Notes: a model not told the origin generated them from the letters alone. A DNA stretch of 64,000 bases from Luteimicrobium album (GCF_030161555.1 NZ_BSUK01000001.1:62001-126000), one strand, 5' to 3'. Shown: positions 55,950 to 64,000, numbered from the stretch's first letter. Numbers and translations: made by a program.

Positions 55950-57066
55950 TCAGCGCGTCAGCCAGGCGCGCAGGGCGTCGTGGCAGAGCGTGATCTGGGC
56001 GGCCGCGACGTGCTCGTCGTCCTTGTGGGCGAGCAGCGGGTCGCCGGGGCCGAAGTTCACGGCGGGCACGCCCAGCTCGCTGAACCGGGCGACGTCGGTC
56101 CAGCCGTACTTGGGGCGGGCTCCCCGCCCGTGCGTTCGAGGACGGTCTTCGCGAAGTCGGCCGCGGCGGGGGCGTCGAGACCGGGGCGGGCGCCGGGCGC
56201 GGCGTCGGTCACGGTCACGTCGAAGCCGTGGAGGACCTCGCGGACGTGCGCGGCGGCGTCCTCGACGCTCCGGCTGGGCGCGAAGCGGTAGTTCACGGTC
56301 ACGACGGCGCGGTCCGGGATGACGTTGCCCGCGATACCCCCGCTCACCCCGACCGCGTTGAGCGACTCGCGGTAGGCGAGCCCGTCCACGTCGACGGTCT
56401 GCGGCTCGTACGCCGCGAGCCGGCTCAGCACCTCCCCGGCGTGGTGGATCGCGTTGTCGCCCATCCACGCGCGCGCGGAGTGCGCCGCGACGCCCGTGAG
56501 CACGACGTCGGCGCGCAGCGTGCCGTTGCAGCCGCCCTCGATCCCGGCGTTGCTGGGCTCCCCCACGACCGCGAAGTCGCCCGCGAGGAGCTCGGGACGG
56601 GTGCGCGCGAGGCGCCCGAGGCCGTTGAGGTCGCTCGCGACCTCCTCGTGGTCGTAGAACACCCAGGTCACGTCGTACGACGGTACGGCGAGCTCCGCGG
56701 CGAGCGCGAGCATGATCGCGACCCCGCCCTTCATGTCGACCGTGCCGCGGCCCCACAGCTCGGCGTGCGCGCCCTCCCCGACGACCCGCACGGGGAGGTT
56801 CGCGGCGACGGGCACGGTGTCGAGGTGGCCCGCGACGACGACGCGCCGGTCGCGACCGAGCGTGGTGCGCGCGACCACGGCGTCCCCGTCCCGCACGACC
56901 TCGAGGTGCGGCAGCGCGGACAGCGCGCCTTCGACGACGTCGGCCAGGTCCTTCTCGTTGCCGCTGACCGACTCGACGTCGCAGATCTGCCGCGTCAGCA
57001 CGACGGGGTCGTGCAGCGCGAGCGGGAACGTCGGGTACGGCTGGGGGAGAGCGGGGTACCGGTCAC
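55950..57066 (-). CDS. dapE: Succinyl-diaminopimelate desuccinylase (two frameshifts)
   Basis: Zinc M20 enzyme of lysine/diaminopimelate synthesis, about 372 residues. Seen: [33 protein letters not shown] (zinc His-Asp), [39 protein letters not shown] (catalytic Glu pair), and C-terminal [20 protein letters not shown] with the zinc His. Breaks lie in GGGGG near 57045 and CCCC 56122-56125. The first repair moves the start to GTG 57066 ([16 protein letters not shown]), which has TAGGGT six bases upstream, a better start than GTG 57097. It is divergent from dapD. Confidence 0.9.
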
Positions 57067-57072
57067 GCCCCG

Positions 57073-57078
57073 ACCCTA
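57073..57078 (-). promoter_or_regulatory. -10 box of leaderless dapE
   Basis: TAGGGT on the minus strand is followed by six bases and GTG 57066. Confidence 0.6.
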
Positions 57079-57122
57079 CCGGCGCCTGCGGTGGCACCGC
57101 CGTCGGACCGCAGAGAATCTCC

Positions 57123-57128
57123 TACGCT
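57123..57128 (+). promoter_or_regulatory. -10 box of leaderless dapD
   Basis: TACGCT is followed by seven bases and ATG 57136; no ribosome site is present. Confidence 0.65.
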
Positions 57129-57135
57129 GTTGCCC

Positions 57136-58088
57136 ATGACCGCACGCACCGCATGGGGCTACGGCCTCACCACCGTCACCGGCTCCGGGACGGTCCTCGA
57201 CAGCTGGTACCCGTCTCCCGCGCTCGGCGCGCGCCCGGCCGACGCCGCGCCGCCCGACGTCCTTGCGACCGCAGAGCGCACCGACGCGCTCCGTGGCGTG
57301 CGCACCGAGCTGGTGCTGACCGAGATCGACCTCGACGCCGCCCCCGCCTCGACCGCGGACGTGTACCTGCGCCTCCACCTGCTCTCCCACCGCCGCGTGC
57401 GCCCGCACGAGGTCAGCCTCGACGGTCTCTTCGGCCTGCTCGCGAACGTCGTGTGGACGAGCGCCGGACCGTGCGCCGTCGAGGGCTTCGAGGAGGTCCG
57501 GGCGCGCCTGCGCGCCGCCGGGCAGCACGTCACCGTGCACGGCGTCGACAAGTTCCCCCGGATGGTCGACTACGTGCTGCCGTCGGGCGTGCGGATCGCC
57601 GACGCCGACCGCGTCCGCCTCGGTGCCCACCTCGCGTCCGGCACGACCGTCATGCACGAGGGCTTCGTCAACTACAACGCCGGCACCCTCGGCACCTCGA
57701 TGGTCGAGGGCCGGATCTCGTCGGGCGTCGTCGTGGGCGACGGCTCGGACGTGGGCGGCGGCGCCTCGATCATGGGGACGCTGTCGGGTGGCGGCAAGAC
57801 CGTCGTGTCGCTGGGCGAGCGCTGCCTGCTGGGCGCGAACTCGGGCCTCGGCATCCCGCTCGGCGACGACTGCGTCATCGAGGCCGGCCTGTACGTCACC
57901 GCGGGCACGAAGGTCACGGTCGTCGGCTCCGGGGAGCCGGGTGCCGGCGAGGACGACGTCGTGAAGGCCAGCGAGCTCGCGGGCCGTGACGGGCTCCTGT
58001 TCCGCCGCAACTCGGTCACCGGCCGCGTCGAGGTCGTGGGCCGCAAGGGGTGGGCATCGAGCTCAACGCCGCGCTCCACGCGAACTGA
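57136..58088 (+). CDS. dapD: Tetrahydrodipicolinate N-succinyltransferase (stop restored by one base)
   Basis: Trimeric left-handed beta-helix enzyme that succinylates tetrahydrodipicolinate in lysine synthesis; about 317 residues. Seen: [20 protein letters not shown], the hexapeptide core [60 protein letters not shown] and [20 protein letters not shown]. It is the actinobacterial DapD type. As printed it reads on into the next gene, but one G in the GGGG near 58048 gives [14 protein letters not shown] and the stop at 58086-58088. Together with dapE and dapC in this window three steps of the succinylase route are covered. Confidence 0.9.
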
Positions 58089-58095
58089 CCGCCGC

Positions 58096-59067
58096 GTGAC
58101 CGCGCCGCGTGGCGCCGGGGCCGAGCCCTGGCGCCAGGCCTCCACCCACCGCCGACGACGGCGCCGCGCCCGCCGCGCCGTCGTCGGGTTCGTCGTGGCC
58201 GTGCTGGTGCTCGGTGGTGCCGTGGCCGGGATCGTGGCCCTGCTGGACCGCCTCGACGTGCGGCACACGCAGGCGATCACCGAGGGCTGCACCGCCGAGC
58301 TGGACGGCACCCACTGGTGGCTCAGCCCCGAGCAGGCGGACAACGCGGCCACGGTGACGGCCGTCGTCGTGCGGCGCGGCCTGCCCGCGCACGCGGCGAC
58401 GGTCGCGCTCGCGACGGCCGTCCAGGAGTCGAAGCTGCGGAACCTGTCGTACGGCGACCGCGACTCGGTCGGGCTCTTCCAGCAGCGGCCGTCGCAGGGC
58501 TGGGGCACCGCCGACCAGCTCCAGGACCCCGTGTACGCGACGAACGCGTTCCTCGACGTCCTCGTCAAGGTCGACGGCTGGCAGGATCTCGCGGTCACGA
58601 AGGCGGCCCAGAAGGTGCAGCGCTCGGCGTTCCCGGACGCCTACGGGCAGCACGAGACGCAGTCGCGGGCCTGGGCGTCCGCGCTCACCGGCCACTCGCC
58701 GGCCGCTGTGACGTGCACGCTCCGCCCGGTGCCCGACGACGTCGACACGGCGTCCGACGCCCGCGACCTCGGGGCCCGGGTCGCCCGCGACTTCGGGACG
58801 GCGGTGACGGTGTCGGGCGCGGCCCCGACGCTGACCCTCGACGCCGGCGGGCTCCCCGGCACGGACACGACGAACGCCTGGTCCGTCGCGCAGTGGGCGG
58901 TGGCCGTCGCGCACGCCTACGACGTCGAGCAGGTCCGGGTCGCCGACCAGATCTGGACCCGCGACGCGGCCATCTGGTCGAAGGCGACGCCCGCGACGAA
59001 GGGCGCGCCCGCGTCGAAGGTCCCGGCGGGCAAGGTCGCGATCACGCTGGCAACCCCGCCGAAGTAG
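58096..59067 (+). CDS. Exported lysozyme/transglycosylase-like hypothetical protein
   Basis: 323 residues. A basic N-terminus ([12 protein letters not shown]) and one membrane helix ([20 protein letters not shown], residues about 32-52) anchor it, with the rest outside. The conserved stretch [20 protein letters not shown], then [17 protein letters not shown], resembles the active-site region of SLT/lysozyme folds, with Glu of QES as the candidate acid. GTG 58096 starts seven bases after the repaired dapD stop. Only cell wall cleavage or binding is inferred; no peptidoglycan-binding repeat is visible. Confidence 0.78.
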   Translation: MTAPRGAGAEPWRQASTHRRRRRRARRAVVGFVVAVLVLGGAVAGIVALLDRLDVRHTQAITEGCTAELDGTHWWLSPEQADNAATVTAVVVRRGLPAHAATVALATAVQESKLRNLSYGDRDSVGLFQQRPSQGWGTADQLQDPVYATNAFLDVLVKVDGWQDLAVTKAAQKVQRSAFPDAYGQHETQSRAWASALTGHSPAAVTCTLRPVPDDVDTASDARDLGARVARDFGTAVTVSGAAPTLTLDAGGLPGTDTTNAWSVAQWAVAVAHAYDVEQVRVADQIWTRDAAIWSKATPATKGAPASKVPAGKVAITLATPPK

Positions 59068-59100
59068 CGCGCGGGCGGTCCGCCCCGACCAGGAGAAGGC

Positions 59101-60411
59101 TCAGCGAGACCCGACGGGCACGTACGCCCGCTCGGTCTCCCCCACGTACACCTGACGCGGCCGACCGATCTTGGTCTGCGGGTCGTTCATCATCTCGCGC
59201 CACTGGGCGATCCACCCGGGCATCCGGCCGAGCGCGAACAGCGGCGTGAACATGGCCGGCTCGAACCCGAGCGCCTTGTAGATGAGGCCGGTGTAGAAGT
59301 CGACGTTGGGGTACAGCTTGCGCTGGATGAAGTAGTCGTCGTTGAGCGCGATCTCCTCGAGGCGCTTGGCGATGTCGAGGAGCTCGTCGTTCTTGCCGAG
59401 GGTCGCGAGGACGGCGTCGGCGGACTTCTTGACGATGGCGGCGCGCGGGTCGTAGTTCTTGTAGACCCGGTGCCCGAAGCCCATGAGACGGACGCCGTCC
59501 TCCTTGTTCTTGACCTTCTTCATGAAGGTGTCGACGTCGTACTCGGCGCTCTGGATCTTGTCGAGCATGAGGAGCACGGCCTCGTTGGCGCCGCCGTGGA
59601 GGGGGCCGGAGAGGGCGTTGATGCCGGCGGCCACGGACGCGAAGAGGTTGGCCTGCGCCGAGCCGACGATCCGGACGGTCGACGTGGAGCAGTTCTGCTC
59701 GTGGTCGGCGTGGAGGATGAGGAGCTTGTCGAGGGCCTCGATGACCGCGGGGTCGGCGTCGTACTGCTCGTAGGGCCGCGCGAACGTCATGCGCAGGAAG
59801 TCCTCGACGTACCCGCGCGAGTAGTCGGGGTAGAGCAGGGGCTCGCCGACGCGGCGGCGGTGCAGGTACGACGTGATGGTGCGCGTCTTCGCGAGCAGCA
59901 GGACGGTCGCGAGCTCGACGGTCTCCGGGTCGGACGGGTCGAGCGACTCGGGGTAGAACGTGGCGAGCGCGTTGACCGCGGAGGCCATGACGGCCATGGG
60001 GTGCGCGTTCCGGGGGAAGGTGCCCATGAACGTGCGGAAGTCCTCGTGCACGAGGGTGTGGCGGTTGACGCGCTCGGTGAAGGCGTCGAGCGTCGGCTGG
60101 TCGGGCAGCTCGCCGTGGATGAGCAGGTACGCGACCTCGAGGAAGGTGGACTGCTCGGCGAGCTCGTCGATCGCGTAGCCGCGGTAGCGCAGGATGCCCT
60201 GGTCGCCGTCGATGTACGTGACCGCGGAGGTGCAGGACGCGGTGTTCATGAAGCCGGGGTCGACGGTGACGAGCCCGGTCTCCTTGAGGAGCGACGAGAC
60301 CACGATGCCGTCGTTGCCCTCGGTGGCGTGCACGACCGGCAGCTCCCGGCTCGTGCCGCTCACTTCGAGCTGCACGGCGTCGGGCGCGGGGGCGCTGGGG
60401 GTCTGGGTCAT
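59101..60411 (-). CDS. gltA: Citrate synthase (type II)
   Basis: Condenses oxaloacetate and acetyl-CoA in the TCA cycle; 436 residues, intact. An N-terminal beta domain (VVHATEGNDGIVVSSLLKET, TVDPGFMNTASCTSAVTYID) marks the hexameric type II form. Catalytic His in ILHADHEQNCSTSTVRIVGS, GPLHGGANEAVLLMLDKI, second His in MGFGHRVYKNYDPRA, and PNVDFYTGLIYKALGFEPAM. AGGAAG precedes the ATG. The promoter is probably at 60517-60545 with a CRP/GlxR-type site upstream. It converges with the lysozyme-like gene. Confidence 0.95.
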   Translation of the reverse strand: MTQTPSAPAPDAVQLEVSGTSRELPVVHATEGNDGIVVSSLLKETGLVTVDPGFMNTASCTSAVTYIDGDQGILRYRGYAIDELAEQSTFLEVAYLLIHGELPDQPTLDAFTERVNRHTLVHEDFRTFMGTFPRNAHPMAVMASAVNALATFYPESLDPSDPETVELATVLLLAKTRTITSYLHRRRVGEPLLYPDYSRGYVEDFLRMTFARPYEQYDADPAVIEALDKLLILHADHEQNCSTSTVRIVGSAQANLFASVAAGINALSGPLHGGANEAVLLMLDKIQSAEYDVDTFMKKVKNKEDGVRLMGFGHRVYKNYDPRAAIVKKSADAVLATLGKNDELLDIAKRLEEIALNDDYFIQRKLYPNVDFYTGLIYKALGFEPAMFTPLFALGRMPGWIAQWREMMNDPQTKIGRPRQVYVGETERAYVPVGSR

Positions 60412-60516
60412 GACTTCCTTCCTGAACGCTCGGACGGCAGGTGGCGCGGTGGCCGCTCGCGCGAGCGTCGACGCCCGGTCCGCGGCGGCCTCGCAGCAGC
60501 ACGGGCCTGTCGTCCG

Positions 60517-60545
60517 AGACTACGCGCCGGACTCCGTCGTGACCA
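60517..60545 (-). promoter_or_regulatory. gltA promoter
   Basis: TGGTCA (-35, 60540-60545), 17-base spacer and TAGTCT (-10, 60517-60522) on the minus strand, with a leader of about 100 bases. Confidence 0.55.
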
Positions 60546-60566
60546 AGCCGCTCCCCACCCCTGACC

Positions 60567-60594
60567 GACACATGGGAATGTGTCCTGCGTCACA
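60567..60594. promoter_or_regulatory. CRP/GlxR-type site and overlapping palindrome upstream of gltA
   Basis: TGTGT-CCTGCG-TCACA (60579-60594) matches TGTGA-N6-TCACA with one mismatch. It overlaps the perfect palindrome GACACAT-ggga-ATGTGTC (60567-60584). Both lie just upstream of the gltA -35 box. Confidence 0.5.
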
Positions 60595-60646
60595 CGCCCG
60601 ACGGCACGCGCCCTCAGCGGCGCACCAAGCGCTCACCGCCGGTGCG

Positions 60647-61782
60647 TCACTCCCCGAGAGCCGTGCGGCGGCCTCCGCGACCCGCTCGTCGGACGCGGTG
60701 AGCGCGACCCGGACGTGGGACAGCCCGGCGGCGCCGTAGAACGCCCCGGGGCCGACGAGGATGCCGAGCCCGGCGAGGTCGTGCACCGTCTGCCAGCAGT
60801 CCTGGACGTCGCCGCCCGGTGCCGCGGCGGGCCGCGCCCACAGGTAGAGGCCGGCCTCGGAGTCGTCGATCCGGTAGCCGGCCGCCATGAGACCGCCCTC
60901 GAGGAGCCGGCGACGACGGCGGTAGGTCTCGCGCTGCCCGACGACGTGGGCGTCGTCGTCGAGCGCGGCGACCATGGCCGCCTGGACGGGCGCGGGCACG
61001 ATCATGCCGAGGTGCTTGCGCGTCGCGAGCAGGGATCCCACGAGCGCCGGGTCCCCCGCGACGAAGGCGGCGCGGTACCCCGCGAGGTTCGACTGCTTGG
61101 ACAGCGAGTACGCGGCGAGCAGCCCCTCGTGGCTCCCGCCGCTGACACGCGGGTCGAGGATGCTCGGCACGCCCTGCGACGCCCACGGCTCGGACCACGG
61201 GAGCAGCGCGTAGCACTCGTCGCTCGCGACGACCGCACCGATCTCCCGCGCCGCCTCGACGACGCGGCGCAGCTCCTCGACCGACGCCACCCGGCCGGTC
61301 GGGTTGCCCGGGGAGTTGACCCACACGAGCTTGACGTCGGCGCGCCCGGCCCAGGCCTCGACGTCGTCGGTCGCGAGGGGCGAGGCCCCCGCGAGCCGGG
61401 CACCGACGTCGTACGTCGGGTACGCGGTCGCGGGGTGCACGACGACGTCGCCCGGGCCGAGCCCGAGCAGCGACGGCAGCAGGCCGACGAGCTCCTTGGA
61501 GCCCACCGTCGGCAGGACGGCGTCCGGTTCGACGTCCGGCACGCCGCGCGTCCGGGCGAACCAGCCGGCGACGGCCTCGCGCAGCGCGGGCGTGCCGTGC
61601 GTGGTCGGGTAGCCGTGCGCGTCGGACGCCGCGGCGAGCGCGTCGCGGACGACGTCGGGCGTCGGGTCGACGGGCGTGCCGATCGAGAGGTCGACGAGCC
61701 CGCGGGGGTGCGAGCGAGCGGCCTCGACGACGGGCGCGAGCGTGTCCCAGGGATAGGGGTCGTCGAGCGGGTGGAAGCCCAT
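60647..61782 (-). CDS. dapC: Succinyldiaminopimelate transaminase (stop restored by one base)
   Basis: PLP class I aminotransferase of lysine synthesis, about 378 residues. Seen: GLVDLSIGTPVDPTPDVVRD, LPTVGSKELVGLLPSLLGLG, VHPATAYPTYDVGARLAGAS, LVWVNSPGNPTGRVASVEEL, VVASDECYALLPW and the PLP lysine in YSLSKQSNLAGYRAAFVAGD. As printed the frame runs to 60520 with a Cys/Arg-rich tail; one G in the run at 60652-60655 ends it at ARLSGE and TGA 60647-60649. It sits directly after fdxA, the conserved fdxC-dapC order of actinobacteria. Confidence 0.9.
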
Positions 61783-61819
61783 GGTCGTCAGCGGAGCTCG
61801 GCGCGGCCTGCCGGCCCCG

Positions 61820-62137
61820 TCATGCCTGCGGGGGCAGGGCGGCGATCATGGCGTCGTCCTTGTCGATCTGGCCGAGCTTCGCGGCGCCGCCGGGCGACCC
61901 GAGGTCGTCGAAGAACTCGACGTTGGCACGGTAGTAGTCGCTCCACTCCGTCGGGACGTCGTCCTCGTAGTAGATGGCCTCGACCGGGCAGACCGGCTCG
62001 CACGCACCGCAGTCGACGCACTCGTCGGGGTGGATGTAGAGCGAGCGCTTGCCCTCGTAGATGCAGTCCACGGGACACTCCTCGATGCACGCCTTGTCCT
62101 TGACGTCGACGCACGGCTGAGCGATCACGTAGGTCAC
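61820..62137 (-). CDS. fdxA: Seven-iron ferredoxin
   Basis: 105 residues, intact. Cluster ligands in [20 protein letters not shown] (3Fe-4S type spacing with one 4Fe ligand) and [20 protein letters not shown] (4Fe-4S), followed by the long C-terminal helix region of actinobacterial FdxA/Fdx[21 protein letters not shown]. Soluble electron carrier. GTG 62137 has AAAGGAT upstream. It lies 37 bases before dapC on the same strand; the electron partner is unknown. Confidence 0.93.
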   Translation of the reverse strand: MTYVIAQPCVDVKDKACIEECPVDCIYEGKRSLYIHPDECVDCGACEPVCPVEAIYYEDDVPTEWSDYYRANVEFFDDLGSPGGAAKLGQIDKDDAMIAALPPQA

Positions 62138-62211
62138 TGCGAGGATCCTTTCGGGGCGAGGCCGCGGAGGCGGTTCGGGTCTAGTATCGCGCAGTCTGGA
62201 GGTGGCTCGAC

Positions 62212-62483
62212 GTGGCGTTCGAGATGCGGTCGTGGCGCGGCTGGTCGGTCGGTGACCGGGTGGTCGTGCGGCGCAGGCTCCCGCCGGACGAGCCGTCCGG
62301 ACACCTGTACACCGACGTGGTCGGCGTGGTGCTCGCCGTGGGTGACGACGGCGTGACGGTGCGCCCCGATCCCGCCTGGCCCGGGCGCGCCGGGCTCGGG
62401 CCGGTGCACGTCGCGGCGGGCGACGTCGTCGGCGCCAAGCGCGTCCCGCCCCGCCCCCGCCGCCGGGGGCCGCACCGGACTGA
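62212..62483 (+). CDS. Small SH3-like domain protein (stop restored by one base)
   Basis: About 90 residues when repaired. The text [20 protein letters not shown] and [19 protein letters not shown] resembles the N-terminal SH3-like barrel found before the GNAT domain in actinobacterial acetyltransferases beside fdxA, but the catalytic domain is absent here. As printed the frame runs to 62716 across an opposite-strand gene; one G in GGGGG 62464-62468 ends it at TGA 62481-62483. GGAGG lies eight bases before GTG 62212. Function is unknown. Confidence 0.6.
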
Positions 62484-62496
62484 GCCGGCGAGACGC

Positions 62497-63149
62497 TCAG
62501 CCGTGCACGATCAGCCACGTCGCGACAGCGGGCTCGTCCGAGGTGTTCGAGAGCCGGTGCGGCGTGGAGCAGGCGTAGGTGATCGAGTCCCCCGCGTCGA
62601 GGACGACGCGCTCGTCGGGGAAGTCGACCGTGAGCCGTCCTCGGGTCACGGTCCCGACCTCGTAGCCCTCGTGCGTGATGAGCTCGTGCTCGCCGCCCCC
62701 GTCGCCCCGGGCGGGTAGGTGGACTCGAAGAAGTCGACGCCGCGCGTCGGGCCGGGTGACAGGCGCCGGAACGTCACGCCGCCGCGGAACCTCACCGTCT
62801 CGTCCTCGTGCGCCCGCCGGACGGTGTGGACCCCCGGCTCGGGCCGGGGCGGGTGCGCAGGCGGCGCACCGGTCGCAGCGGACACGGCGGCCTGCGGGTC
62901 GTCGGAGAAGACGTCGAGCACCGACCCGTCGAGCACCGTCACGACGGCCAGGAGCCGGTGCACCGACGGTCGCAGGACGCCGCGCTCGATCTGCGAGAGC
63001 GCGCTGGCGGAGATGTCGAGGCGACGCGCGGTCTCCCGCAGCGAGAGCCCGCGCGCGGTCCGGAGCGCCCGCAGCCGTGCTCCGAGGACCTCGGCGTCGA
63101 AGGACTCGAGCGAGCCTGCGGACGGGTCGGTGGGCGCGTCCGGCTCCAT
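62497..63149 (-). CDS. XRE family regulator with C-terminal cupin domain (one frameshift)
   Basis: About 217 residues. N-terminal XRE helix-turn-helix at residues 22-77 ([39 protein letters not shown]) and a C-terminal cupin ([40 protein letters not shown]) that should bind a small molecule. The frame breaks in CCCCC 62696-62700; one base restores [20 protein letters not shown]. It is divergent from the NCS1 permease gene across 177 bases, so it probably regulates that gene in response to a nitrogenous base or related compound. Confidence 0.87.
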
Positions 63150-63251
63150 GCCTCCTCCTCGGGTCCGGCGTCGAACGGGGCACGGGAAGCCTACGGGCCG
63201 ACGCGGTCGAGCGAACGTCACGAACGGTTTACACGACAGAAACCGGCCCCA

Positions 63252-63275
63252 GCGTGTGAAGCCATAGATTCACGC
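63252..63275. promoter_or_regulatory. Candidate operator between XRE-cupin and NCS1 genes
   Basis: GCGTG-TGAA and TTCAC-GC form an interrupted dyad (GTGAA 63256-63260, TTCAC 63269-63273, with outer GCGTG and CACGC), 52 bases before the permease start. Confidence 0.4.
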
Positions 63276-63326
63276 AGGTCACCTCCGAACGACCGTCCCC
63301 CGTCCACCGGACCCTGCGAGGCCATC

Positions 63327-64000
63327 ATGACCGCCCCTACCGAGAACAGCCCCAACTACGACGCCAAACCCCACGACCTCGTCGAGGCCGCGGGCATGCC
63401 GGTCGGCGCCGGCGAGATCAAGGTCACCTACGACCCGCGCCTGACCAACGAGGACCTGGCCCCGCTCAAGGACCAGACCTGGTCCTCCTACAACATCTTC
63501 GCGTTCTGGATGTCCGACGTGCACAGCGTCGGCGGCTACGTCACCGCCGGGAGCCTGTTCGCGCTCGGGATCGCGAGCTGGCAGGTCTTCGTCGCGCTCG
63601 TCGTCGGCATCGTCATCGTCAACGTGTTCGCGAACCTCGTCGCGAAGCCCAGCCAGAAGACGGGCGTGCCCTACCCCGTCATCAACCGGGCCGTGTTCGG
63701 CGTGCTCGGCGCGAACATCCCCGCGATCATCCGCGGGCTCATCGCGGTCGCCTGGTACGGCGTGCAGACGTTCCTCGCCGCGCAGTCGCTCACCATCATC
63801 TTCCTCAAGTTCTTCCCGTCGTCGGAGAACCTGCTGCACCACTCCTTCCTCGGGCTGAGCGCGCTCGGCTGGATCTCGTACGCGATCCTCTGGCTCGCCC
63901 AGGGCGCGCTGTTCTGGACCGGGATGAACACCATCCGCCGCTTCATCGACTGGGCGGGCCCCGCGGTCTACGTCGTGATGTTCGCCCTCGCGACCTACCT
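63327..64000 (+). CDS. NCS1 family nucleobase/hydantoin/allantoin permease (partial)
   Basis: The first 224 codons of an inner-membrane cation symporter; the 3' part is outside the window. Seen: LTNEDLAPLKDQTWSSYNIF then FAFWMSDVHSVGGYVTAGSL, the NCS1 entry with the conserved NIFAFWMSDVH, then helices and AKPSQKTGVPYPVINRAVFG followed by AIIRGLIAVAWYGVQTFLAA. The family takes up uracil, cytosine, allantoin or hydantoins. The TWSSYN-FAFWM pattern is close to PucI/UraA-like NCS1 members; the exact substrate cannot be read. The frame is intact as far as visible. It is divergent from the XRE-cupin regulator. Confidence 0.9.
   Translation, partial: MTAPTENSPNYDAKPHDLVEAAGMPVGAGEIKVTYDPRLTNEDLAPLKDQTWSSYNIFAFWMSDVHSVGGYVTAGSLFALGIASWQVFVALVVGIVIVNVFANLVAKPSQKTGVPYPVINRAVFGVLGANIPAIIRGLIAVAWYGVQTFLAAQSLTIIFLKFFPSSENLLHHSFLGLSALGWISYAILWLAQGALFWTGMNTIRRFIDWAGPAVYVVMFALATY

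Noticed and set aside
57136..59067. DapD fused to a lysozyme-like domain
   Set aside because: One missing G near 58048 removes the natural DapD end [11 protein letters not shown]; the second gene has its own GTG at 58096.

Overview
The window is a very GC-rich chromosomal segment of an actinobacterium, most likely of the order Micrococcales (Cellulomonadaceae/Promicromonosporaceae-like). The indications are strong G/C bias at third codon positions, frequent GTG starts, ATGA/GTGA stop-start overlaps, leaderless promoters, TatB, mycobacterial-type AccA3 and LpdA, DUF3117, DUF2510 and DUF6716 proteins. Two long stretches keep the gene order known from Mycobacterium (from memory: maf, accA3, lpdA, deoD, pmmB, add, deoA, cdd, sdhCDAB; and fdxC, dapC, dapD, dapE, LOG, folP2, O-methyltransferase, tatB). 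There are no rRNA or tRNA genes, CRISPR arrays, prophage or insertion sequences that I can see.

Layout. 1-1.9 kb: a DHA2-type MFS pump with its MerR regulator, behind a classic MerR operator. 2.0-10.3 kb: a cell-surface polysaccharide locus with an ExoA-like GT2, two DUF6716 glycosyltransferase-like proteins, a further glycosyltransferase, a short NeuB-type synthase and a cytidylyltransferase-HAD phosphatase fusion; together these look like CMP-nonulosonate (possibly Kdn) synthesis and transfer. A PrmC-like methyltransferase and an SRPBCC protein follow on the same strand as the neuA-neuB operon. 10.5-20.9 kb: DUF885 peptidase, Maf, AccA3, a deleted P-loop kinase, Nudix, MMPL exporter, a hypothetical, an NAD(P)-binding protein and LpdA. 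21-23.5 kb: two SDRs and a TetR repressor. 23.5-26.3 kb: purine nucleoside phosphorylase and phosphopentose/hexose mutase. 26.3-29.3 kb: a DUF2510/DUF4352 protein and a NarL-type two-component system.

29.4-40.3 kb is a large nucleoside salvage block on the minus strand: add-deoC, and a BMP lipoprotein, ABC ATPase, two permeases, cdd, deoA, two DUF202 proteins and a papain-like protein. 40.3-41.4 kb is a gene-free island packed with inverted repeats, 21-bp iterons and paired G-quadruplex motifs. 41.4-47.5 kb holds an M20 amidohydrolase, manC and sdhCDAB. 47.5-62.5 kb holds a YihY/BrkB protein, a 2H phosphoesterase, tatB, an O-methyltransferase, pepA, DUF3117, a GT-C enzyme, folP, LOG, dapE, dapD, a lysozyme-like exported protein, gltA, dapC, ferredoxin and an SH3-like protein. 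The right edge has an XRE-cupin regulator divergent from an NCS1 permease.

Two global features matter to any reader. First, about 30 genes are broken by single-base losses, almost all in G/C homopolymers; restoring one base each gives uninterrupted proteins of family length, so I treat these as sequence errors and annotate joined genes. Three apparent fusions (histidine kinase-response regulator, SdhC-SdhD, DapD-lysozyme) are artefacts of the same kind. Second, many genes carry TAnnnT 5-7 bases before an ATG/GTG with no Shine-Dalgarno site, which points to widespread leaderless transcription.
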